From: Anaerolineales bacterium
Lineage (GTDB): Bacteria > Chloroflexota > Anaerolineae > Aggregatilineales > UBA2796
DNA: 64,000 nucleotides
Direction: 5' to 3'
NCBI GenBank assembly: GCA_015075625.1
Contig: JABTTZ010000001.1
Coordinates: forward strand, 1,674,001-1,738,000
A program made the position numbers and the translations under genes. Below, piece by piece: positions 42,876-52,291 of this stretch (the first letter of the stretch is position 1; every line of letters begins with the position of its first letter). The notes under the pieces were generated by a model. It was not told the origin of the DNA and did no database searches. It was given only the letters and a program-made list of their open reading frames with translations.

Positions 42876-43499
42876 TTATGACTTTGGCGGCTCTGGCGTG
42901 GACGGCGGCGTTGGCGCGGGCGGCGCGGCGCTGGCAGCCGGACTCGCGGGCGGCTCTGTTTGGGGGGCGGGCGGAGTCACAGGCGCCGGCGTTGGCGCGG
43001 GCGGCGCGGCACTGGCAGCCGGACTCGCGGGGGTGCTGCCATTTGTCACACTGGCGGCTGGCGGTGTGAGGCTAGGTGCTTGCGCTTGGGCGGCATTCTT
43101 CGCCCGTTTTTGGTCGCGGACACCGTAAATGAGATCGCGGAAAACGTCCATGTCGGGAAGGGGTTTGTTCATCAGATGATCAATGCCCGCCTTCTGCTTC
43201 AGCCCTTCGATCTCGGCATCGTTTTTGGTGAATGCCGTCATGAGGATGATCGGAATGTCCTTCAGCGGGGAGACGGTGCGGATGCGGGCGGCAACCTGAT
43301 CCCCGGTGTAGCCGGGCATTTTAATATCCATCAGAGCAAGATCAGGCAGTGCGCCGGAGTACGTGCCGGTTTCAACCTTATCCAGCCAATCCCACGCCGC
43401 GCCGCCATCGGGAAATTCCAGCGGCGTTTCGCCCCACATCATCATCATCAACGAGACAACGGTACGGATATCGGGGTCGTCCTCAACAAGCAGCCACAT
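42876..43499 (-). CDS. Response regulator with a Pro/Ala repeat tail and no output domain
   Basis: 207 residues from the ATG at 43499 (GGAG about 10 bases upstream). The receiver domain (about 1-125) has WLLVEDDPD, the phosphoacceptor in DLALMDIKMPGYTG, LMTAFTKND and the conserved Lys in MNKPLPDM. The remaining 75 residues are low-complexity repeats (PASPAASAAPPAPTP twice), with no DNA-binding domain. It therefore acts by protein contact or as a phosphate relay to the kinase encoded directly downstream. The repeat DNA is a tract likely to vary in length. Confidence 0.85.
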   Translation of the reverse strand: MWLLVEDDPDIRTVVSLMMMMWGETPLEFPDGGAAWDWLDKVETGTYSGALPDLALMDIKMPGYTGDQVAARIRTVSPLKDIPIILMTAFTKNDAEIEGLKQKAGIDHLMNKPLPDMDVFRDLIYGVRDQKRAKNAAQAQAPSLTPPAASVTNGSTPASPAASAAPPAPTPAPVTPPAPQTEPPASPAASAAPPAPTPPSTPEPPKS

Positions 43500-43559
43500 A
43501 GCGAAGTACTCCGGTGAATGTGAACTATGTCTAATTGTAGTAGGACATGCGCTATGGAT

Positions 43560-43935
43560 CAAGTAGGGACGCCCCCTGCGGCGTCCACCCATGATCGCCC
43601 GCCGCTAAAGCAGCGGGCTGAGACTGACCACCCCTTCGGGGCTTGAAGGCAAAGGCGGCACGGTGTATTCCGTGTTAAGCCCCAACGGGGTGATCATCCC
43701 TAGCGCGGGCGTTTTAACCCCGCGCTTCCCCTTCGGGGCTTGAAGGCAAATGCCGCACGGTGTATTCCGTGTTAAGCCCCAGCGGGGTGATCATGCCTAG
43801 CGCGGGCGTTTTAACCCCGCGCTTCCCCTTCGGGGCTTGAAGGCAAATGCCGCACGGTGTATTCCGTGTTAAGCCCCAGCGGGGTGATTAGTCCTAGCGC
43901 GGGCGTTTTAACCCCGCGCCATGTGTTTCCCCGCG
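43560..43935. repeat. REP array (about 375 bp)
   Basis: D and C modules begin the array, followed by three B-core-B'-A units with near-identical cores (GCACGGTGTATTCCGTG), the same core as the array at 40320-40770 but inverted. The two arrays therefore flank CRISPR array 2 and the two-component pair as inverted repeats. Confidence 0.9.
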
Positions 43936-43956
43936 CCCACATCGGGACGCCCCCGT

Positions 43957-46491
43957 TTACGCCTCGTCGTAGGCGTCCCCAACGGCGATCTCTAGCGGCA
44001 TGATCTGACGCGCCTCCTCAAGATCAAAGGGATTCAGGTCGCTTGGCTCATACTGCCCTAAGCGCTCGTACAACCCCTGCACCGCCGTCAGGGTGGGTGT
44101 GTAGGCATAGGGTTCGCCATCGCACCAGGCAAGGTAATAGGCGGCTTGCGCCGTCTTGATCGCCGCCTCGGGTTGCCCGGCGTCAATCTCCATCTCGGTG
44201 AGCAAGGTGTAGGCGTCGGCGTGATGAAGGCGATAGGGTCCGCGTTCGGCGCTCTCCCACACATCGTTCAGCAGCGTCCGCGCCGCTTTTGTATCGCCCA
44301 TCGTTCGCCGCAGCGCCGCCAGACTGATCAAGGCGGGGAGTTCGGCATCGGGCATGTTCCCCGCCCGCGCCCGTGTCAGGGCGTGGTTCAGCCGCTCATC
44401 GGCACGTTCGTGATCGCCCGCCGCCAACGCCGCCCGCCCTTGCGCCAACGCCGCCCGGACGTAATCCCCTTCAAACTTGGCGTGGTCGGCAAGCTGCCAA
44501 GCCCGCTCGGCAAAATCGGCGGCGGCTTCACGCTCGCCCGTCGCCAAGAGAACACCAGAGAGCAGCCCACAGCAGACGCCTTCCAACTGAATGTGCTTTT
44601 GCGCCCGAAGGATGTTCAGCGCCCGCCGGAGCGCCTGCCCCGCCTCGTCGTGGTTGCCCACCGCCGCCCGCACCAAGCCGACGAAGTGCAGCCCGAACGC
44701 CTCGCCCGGGGCATCGCCAATCGTGCGGCTGATCAGCACAGCGCGGTTTGCTGCCGCTGTCGCCCCGCCAAGCGCCCCCATCTGGCGGAGGACATCGGAG
44801 AGGTTGTTCAAACCAATCGTCACATTTTTCAGGTTGTTCTCGGTTTCCGCCATGCGCACCGCTCGTAGGTACAGCCCCGCCGCTGCGCCCGGCACACCGC
44901 CGGCGTGGTAGGCAAGGGCAAGGGCGTTGATCGCCCGCGCTTGTGCCGCCTCGCGCCGGATTGCTGGCGGCTTATCGATACCCTCGATGAACAGTCCTTC
45001 GAGCAGTTCGGCGCGTTCGCGGTGGGCGCTCAGACGGCGCAGCATGGGAATGTTCAGGCGTTCGGTAAAGAGGGCAAAGGCTTCCTCGTACTCGTGCAAG
45101 CCGATGTACGTGTTATAGAGTTCGATCATGCCGGTGAGGTCGTCAAGGCTTTTGACATCTTCCAAGCTGACCGCCGGAAGCGCCCCAAAATGGGCATTCA
45201 GGCGTGTGTAGAGCGTCTTTTGCGTCCCCTTGTCCAGCGAATTCCACGCCACGCCGCGCACAATGGGATGTAGATCGCAGCGGTTGGCGGGACGATCCCA
45301 GCCCATCAGCCCGCGTGATTCTAACGCGGTGAGCGCGGCGGTTAACCCCTCCTCAGAATCGAAGCGGGCAAACTTTTGGCTCTCTTTGGGCGCGTCGGGG
45401 CGCTTGATCAGCAGATCGCCAAGCGCCTCCACCGTTGCCGGCATCCGAAAGGAGGCGATCAGATCGAGAGTCCGCCGTTGGGCGTCCTCCAAGCCGGCGA
45501 GGGCGAAGGTCATCACATGGGACTTTACTTGATCGGCGGGCTGTTTCAGCGGGTTAAAGCCCCGGTTTTTCTTCCGCCACGCGGCAAAGTCGCCCGGCGC
45601 ATCGGGAAAATGGGAGACCGCCCCCGCCAGCGCCCGAATCAGGAGCGGGTAGTTGGCAAAGGTTTTGAAGATTGCCAAAAGCTCGCCATCGTCGCCGCTG
45701 CACCCGAAGGAACGCCACAGCGAGAGGGCGTCGGGATCGTCCAAGCCCATGAGGAACATGGCATGGCTGCCCGGCGTGGGGTAGCCCGTGTTCGTTTGGA
45801 GATCGGCGGGGTAGAGGCGCGTGCTGACGAGGATGCGCGAGGCGTTGACCGCCGCCAGCTTGCGTAGGAATGCGCCAGCGCGGGGATCGGCGGTTTTGCG
45901 CAGGCGGTTGGCGCTGAACATCGTGGGGGCGGCATCGGCGGGCAAGCCGATTGCTCCGGCGACGACGTTTGCCGTCTCTGCGTCAAGGGCATCGTCGTCC
46001 ATGCGGGCGGCGTCCAAACGGGCATAGGCAATCATCATCCGCTCAATGCCGTCAAGGACGATGAGGTATGGCTCTTTGTCCAGGATGCGGAGCAGTTCGC
46101 GCTCGCGTTCGGGGGCGGTAATTTCGCGCACCTCACCAAGCGGGGCTTGGGTTACATAGGCAAGGGCGCGGATGATGAAATTTTCAAAGTGGGCGTCGCT
46201 CTCGTAAAAGCTCCACCACATGCGCCCGGCGCGGTTGGGGAGGGCGCTAGGGGCAATCTCGGTGAACCATTTCCAGGTCATGGCGCTTTTGCCCATGCCG
46301 CCAATGGCGACGACGTTCAAAATGCGGACGTTATGATCGGTTGCCGTCGCCCATTCGGTCAGCAGGTCAAGCTGTTTGGCGCGTCCCGCCACCTTTCCCG
46401 AAGGAATCAGCGTGTAAGGGTGGGCAATATAATCTTCCGGTGGTTTCGGGATCGTCCCCACATGATGAAACTTCGGGGTGAGATCGGTCAT
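43957..46491 (-). CDS. STAND NTPase with C-terminal TPRs
   Basis: 844 residues. The NTPase has a P-loop AIGGMGKSA (62-70), the segment MWWSFYESDAHFENFIIRAL and Walker B YLIVLDGIER (142-151), then a helical arm with SRILVSTRLYPADLQ (sensor 1 type). A winged-helix-like part follows (about 380-440) and about 400 residues of TPR-type helical repeats (AINALALAYHAGGVPGAAAG, ALAQGRAALAAGDHERADER). STAND proteins act as switches in signalling, transcription or anti-phage defence (Avs type). There is no N-terminal effector domain here, so it may be a regulator or adaptor. Its gene is alone, divergent from the glucosidase gene. Confidence 0.85.
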   Translation of the reverse strand: MTDLTPKFHHVGTIPKPPEDYIAHPYTLIPSGKVAGRAKQLDLLTEWATATDHNVRILNVVAIGGMGKSAMTWKWFTEIAPSALPNRAGRMWWSFYESDAHFENFIIRALAYVTQAPLGEVREITAPERERELLRILDKEPYLIVLDGIERMMIAYARLDAARMDDDALDAETANVVAGAIGLPADAAPTMFSANRLRKTADPRAGAFLRKLAAVNASRILVSTRLYPADLQTNTGYPTPGSHAMFLMGLDDPDALSLWRSFGCSGDDGELLAIFKTFANYPLLIRALAGAVSHFPDAPGDFAAWRKKNRGFNPLKQPADQVKSHVMTFALAGLEDAQRRTLDLIASFRMPATVEALGDLLIKRPDAPKESQKFARFDSEEGLTAALTALESRGLMGWDRPANRCDLHPIVRGVAWNSLDKGTQKTLYTRLNAHFGALPAVSLEDVKSLDDLTGMIELYNTYIGLHEYEEAFALFTERLNIPMLRRLSAHRERAELLEGLFIEGIDKPPAIRREAAQARAINALALAYHAGGVPGAAAGLYLRAVRMAETENNLKNVTIGLNNLSDVLRQMGALGGATAAANRAVLISRTIGDAPGEAFGLHFVGLVRAAVGNHDEAGQALRRALNILRAQKHIQLEGVCCGLLSGVLLATGEREAAADFAERAWQLADHAKFEGDYVRAALAQGRAALAAGDHERADERLNHALTRARAGNMPDAELPALISLAALRRTMGDTKAARTLLNDVWESAERGPYRLHHADAYTLLTEMEIDAGQPEAAIKTAQAAYYLAWCDGEPYAYTPTLTAVQGLYERLGQYEPSDLNPFDLEEARQIMPLEIAVGDAYDEA

Positions 46492-46596
46492 AGAAATGCG
46501 GTCTCCCTGTCTCTCAAAAACGTGAATTCATCCTTTAAGTATAATCAATGCCAATGCCTTGACCATTGATGACCCTCAGGTTTTAGGGGTGCTGCT

Positions 46597-49293
46597 ATGT
46601 CCTACCGCCGCCTCGATTCCCTTGTTGCCCGAACAATCACCGAATACACCGCCGTTCACCGCCGCCTCGATGATCACGGCACGATGTGGCGAAAGTGGGG
46701 GTCTTACCTTGCCGAGCGGGCGTGGGGGACCGTCCGCGAGGATTACAGCGCCGATGGCGACGCTTGGGACTATTTTCCCCACGATCACGCCCGTTCTCGC
46801 GTCTACCGTTGGAACGAGGACGGCTTAGGCGGGATCAGCGACGATGGCGGGCGCTTGTGCTTTGCCCTCGCCCTTTGGAATGGGCGCGACCCCATCCTCA
46901 AAGAGCGGTTCTTTGGCTTGAGCAACCCAGAGGGCAATCACGGTGAGGATGTCAAAGAATGTTACTACTACCTTGATAACACACCCTGCCACAGCTCTAT
47001 GAAGATGCTCTACAAGTACCCGCACGCCGCCTTCCCTTACGCTCAACTCATTGCGGAAAACCGCCGTCGCGGGGCGGATGCCCCTGAGTATGAACTGATC
47101 GATACGGGGGTCTTTGCCGAGAGCCGTTATTTTGATGTCTTTATAGAGTATGCCAAAGCCGCCCCGGAAGACATTCTGATTCGGATCACGGCGCACAATC
47201 GGGGCAGCGAAAGCGCCCACCTGACGCTGCTCCCCACCCTTTGGTATCGGAATACATGGGCGTGGGGGCGGGAGGCAGGGCGACCCGGACTTTCGCGCAT
47301 TGGCAAGACGGTGATCCGTGCCAACCACCCGATCATGGGGCAGTATGTGTTCGCCGCCGAGGGCGCCGAGGAACTGCTTTTCACCGAGAACGAGACGAAC
47401 ATGGCGCGGCTTTACAACACGCCGAACACCAACCCTTATGTGAAGGATGCCTTTCACGAATACCTGATTCGCGGGCGGGAAGCCGCCGTGAACCCCGGTC
47501 ATTTCGGGACGAAGGCTGCCGCGCTCTATGCGGGCGAGATTGCCGGCGGCGGCGCGGTCACCCTTCGCCTGCGGCTGACGAGGGCGAGCGGTGAAACGCC
47601 CGCGCTCCCCGAATTTTCCGATTTCGAGGAGGTCTTTGCGGCGCGGGCTGCCGAGGCAGACGCCTTCTACGAGGCGATTGAGCCGGTCAGCCTGAGCGCC
47701 GATCACCGCGCCATTCAGCGCCAAGCGCTGGCGGGGATGCTCTGGACGAAACAGTATTACAACTACGATGTAGGGCAGTGGTTAGAGGGCGATCCCACAC
47801 AGCTTCCGCCGCCGCCCGCCCGCAAGCGTGGGCGCAACCGCGAATGGACTCACCTGAACAACGGGGACGTGATCTCCATGCCCGACACCTGGGAATACCC
47901 TTGGTATGCCTCGTGGGATACGGCGTTTCACTGCCTGCCGCTGGCGCTGGTCGATCCGACCTACGCCAAAAGCCAACTGAGCCTGCTTGTTTATGAATGG
48001 TATCAGCATCCCAACGGGCAAATCCCCGCCTATGAATGGAACTTCAGCGATGTCAACCCGCCGGTGATCGCCTGGGCGACGTGGCGCATCTACAAGATTG
48101 ACCAAAAGCAATACGGCAAGAGTGACCGCCTGTTCCTAGAGACGATGTTTCATAAACTGCTCTTGAATTTTACGTGGTGGGTGAACCGCAAAGACAGCGA
48201 AGGGAACAACGTCTTTCAGGGCGGCTTTTTGGGCTTGGATAACATCGGCGTCTTTGACCGCAGCGCCCCCCTGCCCACCGGCGGCAAAATTGAGCAGTGT
48301 GACGGCACAAGCTGGATGGGCATGTTCTGCCTCAACATGCTGACGATAGCGCTGGAACTGGCAAAAGACAACCCCGCCTACGAGAACATTGCCACGAAAT
48401 TTTTCGAGCATTTCCTCTATATTGCGTGGGCGATGAACCACGTGGCGGGGACGAACATCACCCTATGGGATGAGGACGATCAGTTTTTCTACGATGTCCT
48501 CCATTTGCCCAACGGGGAAACGCTCCCTCTGAAGGTGCGCTCCCTCGTCGGGCTGATTCCCCTTTTTGCGGTGGAGACGATTGAGCCGGAACTATTGGAA
48601 CGGCTGCCCAATTTTAAGGGGCGCTTGGAATGGTTTTTGACGAACCGCCCTCGCTTGGCAAGTTTGGTCTCCCGCTGGTACGAACCCGGCGCGGGGGAGC
48701 GGCGTTTGCTGGCGCTGGTGCGCGGCACACGGCTGAAAAAGCTCTTGCGGCGGGCGCTTGATCCGGCGGAATTCCTCAGCGATTACGGGATTCGCTCGCT
48801 CAGCCGCCACCATGCCGAAAATCCCTATGTGCTGAACATGGGCGGCAATGCCTACAGCGTTCGCTATGAGCCTGCCGAATCGAACAGCCGCATTTTTGGC
48901 GGGAATTCAAATTGGCGCGGTCCGCTGTGGTTTCCGATCAACTACCTCTTGATCGAATCGCTTCAGAAGTTCCACCACTATTACAGCGATGATTTTCTGG
49001 TCGAATGCCCTACGGGGTCAGGGGTGCAGCGCAACTTGAATCAGATTGCCGATGAGTTATCGCAGCGCTTGATCCGCATCTTTGCGCGGGATGACCAGGG
49101 TCGCCGCCCTTTCAATGGCGATCAGGCATGGCTGGCGGAGGATGCCCACTGGCGGGATTTACTCTTGTTTCACGAGTATTTTCATGGGGACAGCGGGGCG
49201 GGGCTTGGGGCGTCCCACCAGACGGGCTGGACGGGGCTGATCGCCAAACTGATTCAGCAGCAAGGGCGGCAGATGGACAAAGGCATATCGTGA
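46597..49293 (+). CDS. GH63/MGH1-like glucosidase
   Basis: 898 residues without a signal peptide. The N-terminal part ([40 protein letters not shown]) and the (alpha/alpha)6 barrel with [55 protein letters not shown] and [20 protein letters not shown] fit the large bacterial GH63-like glucosidase/MGH1 family. Acidic residues in WDTAF and in EYFHGDSG are likely catalytic positions by family analogy. Substrates in this group include glucosides and mannosylglycerate-type compounds, so a role in compatible solute or storage sugar turnover is possible. It stands alone. Confidence 0.88.
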   Translation: MSYRRLDSLVARTITEYTAVHRRLDDHGTMWRKWGSYLAERAWGTVREDYSADGDAWDYFPHDHARSRVYRWNEDGLGGISDDGGRLCFALALWNGRDPILKERFFGLSNPEGNHGEDVKECYYYLDNTPCHSSMKMLYKYPHAAFPYAQLIAENRRRGADAPEYELIDTGVFAESRYFDVFIEYAKAAPEDILIRITAHNRGSESAHLTLLPTLWYRNTWAWGREAGRPGLSRIGKTVIRANHPIMGQYVFAAEGAEELLFTENETNMARLYNTPNTNPYVKDAFHEYLIRGREAAVNPGHFGTKAAALYAGEIAGGGAVTLRLRLTRASGETPALPEFSDFEEVFAARAAEADAFYEAIEPVSLSADHRAIQRQALAGMLWTKQYYNYDVGQWLEGDPTQLPPPPARKRGRNREWTHLNNGDVISMPDTWEYPWYASWDTAFHCLPLALVDPTYAKSQLSLLVYEWYQHPNGQIPAYEWNFSDVNPPVIAWATWRIYKIDQKQYGKSDRLFLETMFHKLLLNFTWWVNRKDSEGNNVFQGGFLGLDNIGVFDRSAPLPTGGKIEQCDGTSWMGMFCLNMLTIALELAKDNPAYENIATKFFEHFLYIAWAMNHVAGTNITLWDEDDQFFYDVLHLPNGETLPLKVRSLVGLIPLFAVETIEPELLERLPNFKGRLEWFLTNRPRLASLVSRWYEPGAGERRLLALVRGTRLKKLLRRALDPAEFLSDYGIRSLSRHHAENPYVLNMGGNAYSVRYEPAESNSRIFGGNSNWRGPLWFPINYLLIESLQKFHHYYSDDFLVECPTGSGVQRNLNQIADELSQRLIRIFARDDQGRRPFNGDQAWLAEDAHWRDLLLFHEYFHGDSGAGLGASHQTGWTGLIAKLIQQQGRQMDKGIS

Positions 49294-49327
49294 GGCGTGG
49301 CGCATTGTATGCGCCCATCGTCGCCCG

Positions 49328-49455
49328 TGAGCGCCCGACGATAAATCATCGGGCTATGACGAACCACCCCTGCGGGGCTTGAATACACCTCACCCGTCTT
49401 TAAGCCCCAAGGGGGCGGTCAGCCTTAGCGCGGGTGTTTTAACCCCGCGCCATAC
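49328..49455. repeat. REP unit (C variant, B, short core, B', A)
   Basis: Module C is diverged (GCCCGACGATAAATCATCGG with matching arm changes that keep the stem), followed by B, a short core, B' and A. The paired changes in C show selection or biased repair for the hairpin. Confidence 0.8.
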
Positions 49456-49476
49456 GCCCCCGCGCCCCCAACATGG

Positions 49477-50073
49477 TTAAGGGGCAGGATCAGCCTCGAA
49501 AAGCTGGCTAAACGCCCAAAAGAGGGCGAATTCGCCTTTGGTGGGGTTGTTCGTGTAGTAGAGCGTGTTGAAACCGACCAGCGCACAGCCCATCGCCTCG
49601 TAAAAGCGACAGGCGGCAAGGTTCGTGTTTTGGGTTTCAAGGGTGAGCGCCCGCACCCCGCGCTGGCGCGCAAAGCGCACCGCCTCCCCCCACAGGCGCC
49701 TGCCTAACCCCTGCCGGCGGTAGGCATGGTCGATCATCAGATTCCAGATGAAGGCAGTGTTGTTCCACGTTTGGATGTGAACGTCGAGCAGCCCAACCAA
49801 ACACCCCCGCTGCGTATCCTCAGCAATGCGCTGGAAGGTCTGGTCAGCATCCAAAAACCGCGCCCGAATATCGGCTTGGACGGCGGGGATAAAATCGTAC
49901 AGCCCGCCTTTGTCGTAGGGGGTGTTCACCTCCACTAACGCCCACCCACTGCGAATGCCCGTCCCCCGCTGGACAAGCTGAAGGATGGTCTCCGTTTGGT
50001 AGGTGGGACGGATGTCGGGCAAATTGGGGATGTCGGGCAGGGTCAGCGGGCGAATGTGAATCGGCACGCTCAC
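49477..50073 (-). CDS. GNAT-family N-acetyltransferase
   Basis: 198 residues with the acetyl-CoA binding motif A: FIWNLMIDHAYRRQGLGRRL (Q/R-x-x-G-x-G/A), then TLETQNTNLAACRFYEAMGC (motif B), and a C-terminal strand with FNTLYYTNN. The arrangement resembles streptothricin-acetyltransferase-like members, but the substrate is unknown. Its ATG overlaps the TGA of the upstream hybrid kinase gene by four bases, so translation is coupled. Why an acetyltransferase is coupled to a signalling kinase is not clear. Confidence 0.85.
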   Translation of the reverse strand: MSVPIHIRPLTLPDIPNLPDIRPTYQTETILQLVQRGTGIRSGWALVEVNTPYDKGGLYDFIPAVQADIRARFLDADQTFQRIAEDTQRGCLVGLLDVHIQTWNNTAFIWNLMIDHAYRRQGLGRRLWGEAVRFARQRGVRALTLETQNTNLAACRFYEAMGCALVGFNTLYYTNNPTKGEFALFWAFSQLFEADPAP

Positions 50074-51251
50074 GGGGCTGCTCCCGCACCTTGTTCCGCC
50101 GCTTGTTCCGCCGTCCGCAGGGGCAGGGTGAGCGTCACCGTCGTCCCCACGCCCACGGCGCTTTCCAGTTGTGCCGTTCCGCCATGCGCCCGCAGGGTGT
50201 GGTAGACAATGGGCAGCCCCAAGCCAAAGCCTTGCTGCTCATAGACCTTGCGATCCGGCTGCACCATGACTTCCCAGACTTTTTCAAGATGTTCAGGGGC
50301 AATGCCCCGCCCGTGATCGATCACGCGGAGAATGGCGTTGGGGGGGCTTGGATAGCTATCCAGTTCGAGCCTCAGGCAAAGGGTGACGTCGGGCGCACTG
50401 TAAACAATCGCGTTTCTGAGTATCTCTATAAGCGCCGCCACAAGGTACTCGCTGACGCCCCATACTTCGGCATCAGGGGGAAGGTGGTAGTCCTTCTGAA
50501 GGGTCGTTCGTTGTTCGGCAAGCTCTGTCGTCACCAGACTGGCTGCCAGATCGACCAGCCTAACAAGGCTCACCCAAGCGGCAGCCTCCCCCATACGCGC
50601 TTCAAAACCGCCGGTCATCAGTTCGGTAAAGCGGACGACCTGTTCCGCCAAGCGTGTTAGCCGCGCCGTCCCGCTGCGGATCAAATCAATGCTGATCGCC
50701 ATGTCGTCACTGGCTGTCTCTGCCCGCAGCGTGTCCGTCAGCAGTTCAAAGCCGCCTGTGATGTACGTCAGCGGGGTGCGCAGTTCGTGGGAAAGCATCT
50801 GGATCAGAAAAGAACGGACATTGTTCACCACTTTAGCGGCGTTCGTCTCCGTTTGGGTTTGGAGGGCGTGAACGCGATCCAAGCGGTGGCGAATGGCAGC
50901 GATAAGTTCCTTGGGATCGAAGGGCTTCACAATATAATCGTCCACCCCCTTCTTGCGCCCCTCGCTGATCGACAAGCGCGTCCCCTGCGCCGAGAGGAAG
51001 ATGAACGGCACAAGCTGCAAGGTGGGCATCATTTTGACTGCTTCTAGCAGTTGAAACCCATTTAAGCCGGGCATGGCAATATCACTGAGAATGACGCTGG
51101 GCGTCCAGGAAAGGTCTTGAAGAAGGGCGAGGGCGCTCGCCCCATCAGTGGCGGTACGCACCTCAAACTCATGCAGTTCAAGAATAATGGCAATGTTTTT
51201 CAGAATGTCGTCGTCGTCATCGACTAATAATACAGACTCGCGGGGCGTCAT
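50070..51251 (-). CDS. Receiver-histidine kinase fusion
   Basis: 393 residues. An N-terminal receiver (1-125: LLVDDDDDI, phospho-Asp in VILSDIAMPGLNG, conserved Lys in YIVKPFD) is joined by a short coiled coil to a HisKA domain (QMLSHELRTPLTYITGGFEL) and a HATPase (LRNAIVYSAPD N box, DHGRGIAPEH G1, GFGLGLPIV G2). Input by receiver and output by kinase is the reverse of a classical hybrid, and suits a relay or a phospho-controlled kinase. The C-terminal Ala/Glu-rich end overlaps the start of the GNAT gene by 4 bases. No membrane segment. Confidence 0.9.
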   Translation of the reverse strand: MTPRESVLLVDDDDDILKNIAIILELHEFEVRTATDGASALALLQDLSWTPSVILSDIAMPGLNGFQLLEAVKMMPTLQLVPFIFLSAQGTRLSISEGRKKGVDDYIVKPFDPKELIAAIRHRLDRVHALQTQTETNAAKVVNNVRSFLIQMLSHELRTPLTYITGGFELLTDTLRAETASDDMAISIDLIRSGTARLTRLAEQVVRFTELMTGGFEARMGEAAAWVSLVRLVDLAASLVTTELAEQRTTLQKDYHLPPDAEVWGVSEYLVAALIEILRNAIVYSAPDVTLCLRLELDSYPSPPNAILRVIDHGRGIAPEHLEKVWEVMVQPDRKVYEQQGFGLGLPIVYHTLRAHGGTAQLESAVGVGTTVTLTLPLRTAEQAAEQGAGAAP

Positions 51252-51374
51252 TGCAGACCTCCCGATCCATCATTTCATAGGTTGATTAACAAGAAATTCC
51301 TATACCCTGTTCATTGTGGGGGTTTTGCTTGAGATGTCAAGGTTTTCGATGGTGGGCGGGGGGTAGCCGCGCAG

Positions 51375-51870
51375 ACGCCCAGGGAGCGCCCGCCGCTAAA
51401 GCAGCGGGCTAAGGCTGACCGCCCCGTTGGGGCTTGAAAGCAAGAGGGTACAGCGGGCGATCTGTCTTTCCAAGCCCCGTAGGGGTGGTTATTCCTAGCG
51501 CGGGCGTTTTAACCCCGCGCCATTTCGCGCGTTTGCGCCCGCCGCTAAAGCAGCGGGCTAAGGCTGACCACCCCGTTGGGGCTTGAAAGCAAGAGGGTAC
51601 AGCGGGCGATCTGTCTTTCCAAGCCCCGTAGGGGTGGTTACTCCTAGCGCGGGCGGTTTAACCCCGCGCCATTTCGCGCGTTTGCGCCCGCCGCTAAAGC
51701 AGCGGGCTAAGGCTGACCGCCCCGTTGGGGCTTGAAAGCAAGAGGGTACAACAGGCGATCTGTCTTTCCAAGCCCCGTAGGGGTGGTTATTCCTAGCGCG
51801 GGCGTTTTAACCCCGCGCCGTAAGGATGGTTACTCCTAGCGCGGGTGGTTTAACCCCGCACCGTAAGGCT
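51375..51870. repeat. REP island, left part, up to the transposase gene
   Basis: Three complete C-B-core-B'-A units in a row with the core GGGTACAGCGGGCGATCTGT, followed by an extra A module. The last A module ends two bases before the transposase stop codon. The cores differ at one or two bases only, which points to recent local duplication. Confidence 0.92.
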
Positions 51871-51871
51871 G

Positions 51872-52276
51872 CTAGGTTACTGTTTCCAATAGTTTGTTGA
51901 GCGTTTTGTTAGCATGATGTTCTTGTTGGCGGCGAACATAATCTACAACCATTAATAGCTGGCTTTCTGATACGGAGAGAATGCCATATTCTGCCTGCCA
52001 AACGAAATTTGGATCGGCGTTAGGTAAACGTCTAGCCACAAAGGAGGATGACCCTTTCATTTTGGCGATCATCTCAGAGAGTTTTACCGAAGGGGGTAAG
52101 GTCATTACAATATGAACATGATCTTCCATACCATTTATTGCATGTACCATCCCCTGTTCATCATTTATCTTTGCTGTCATTGTCGCAAAAAGAACATCTC
52201 GATTCTCCATTGTAATGCAAGGAAATCGATTTTTTGTTGTCCATATGGCATGATAAAACAATCGATAGTAAGGCAT
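51872..52276 (-). CDS. tnpA: Small HUH (Y1) transposase, IS200/REP-associated type
   Basis: 134 residues from the ATG at 52276, with GGAGG just upstream. It has the HUH pair His53/His55 in MEDHVHIVMTL and the single catalytic Tyr113 in VVDYVRRQQEHH, with Gln117 of the metal site, so all active residues of a single-strand DNA Y1 transposase are present. The size and the missing accessory tnpB fit IS200 elements or REP-associated tyrosine transposases (RAYTs), which cut at hairpin ends. The gene is plainly richer in A and T than its surroundings, a sign of transfer, and it lies inside the largest REP island with REP modules touching both ends. Confidence 0.9.
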   Translation of the reverse strand: MPYYRLFYHAIWTTKNRFPCITMENRDVLFATMTAKINDEQGMVHAINGMEDHVHIVMTLPPSVKLSEMIAKMKGSSSFVARRLPNADPNFVWQAEYGILSVSESQLLMVVDYVRRQQEHHANKTLNKLLETVT

Positions 52277-52291
52277 ACATCCTCCCACCAC

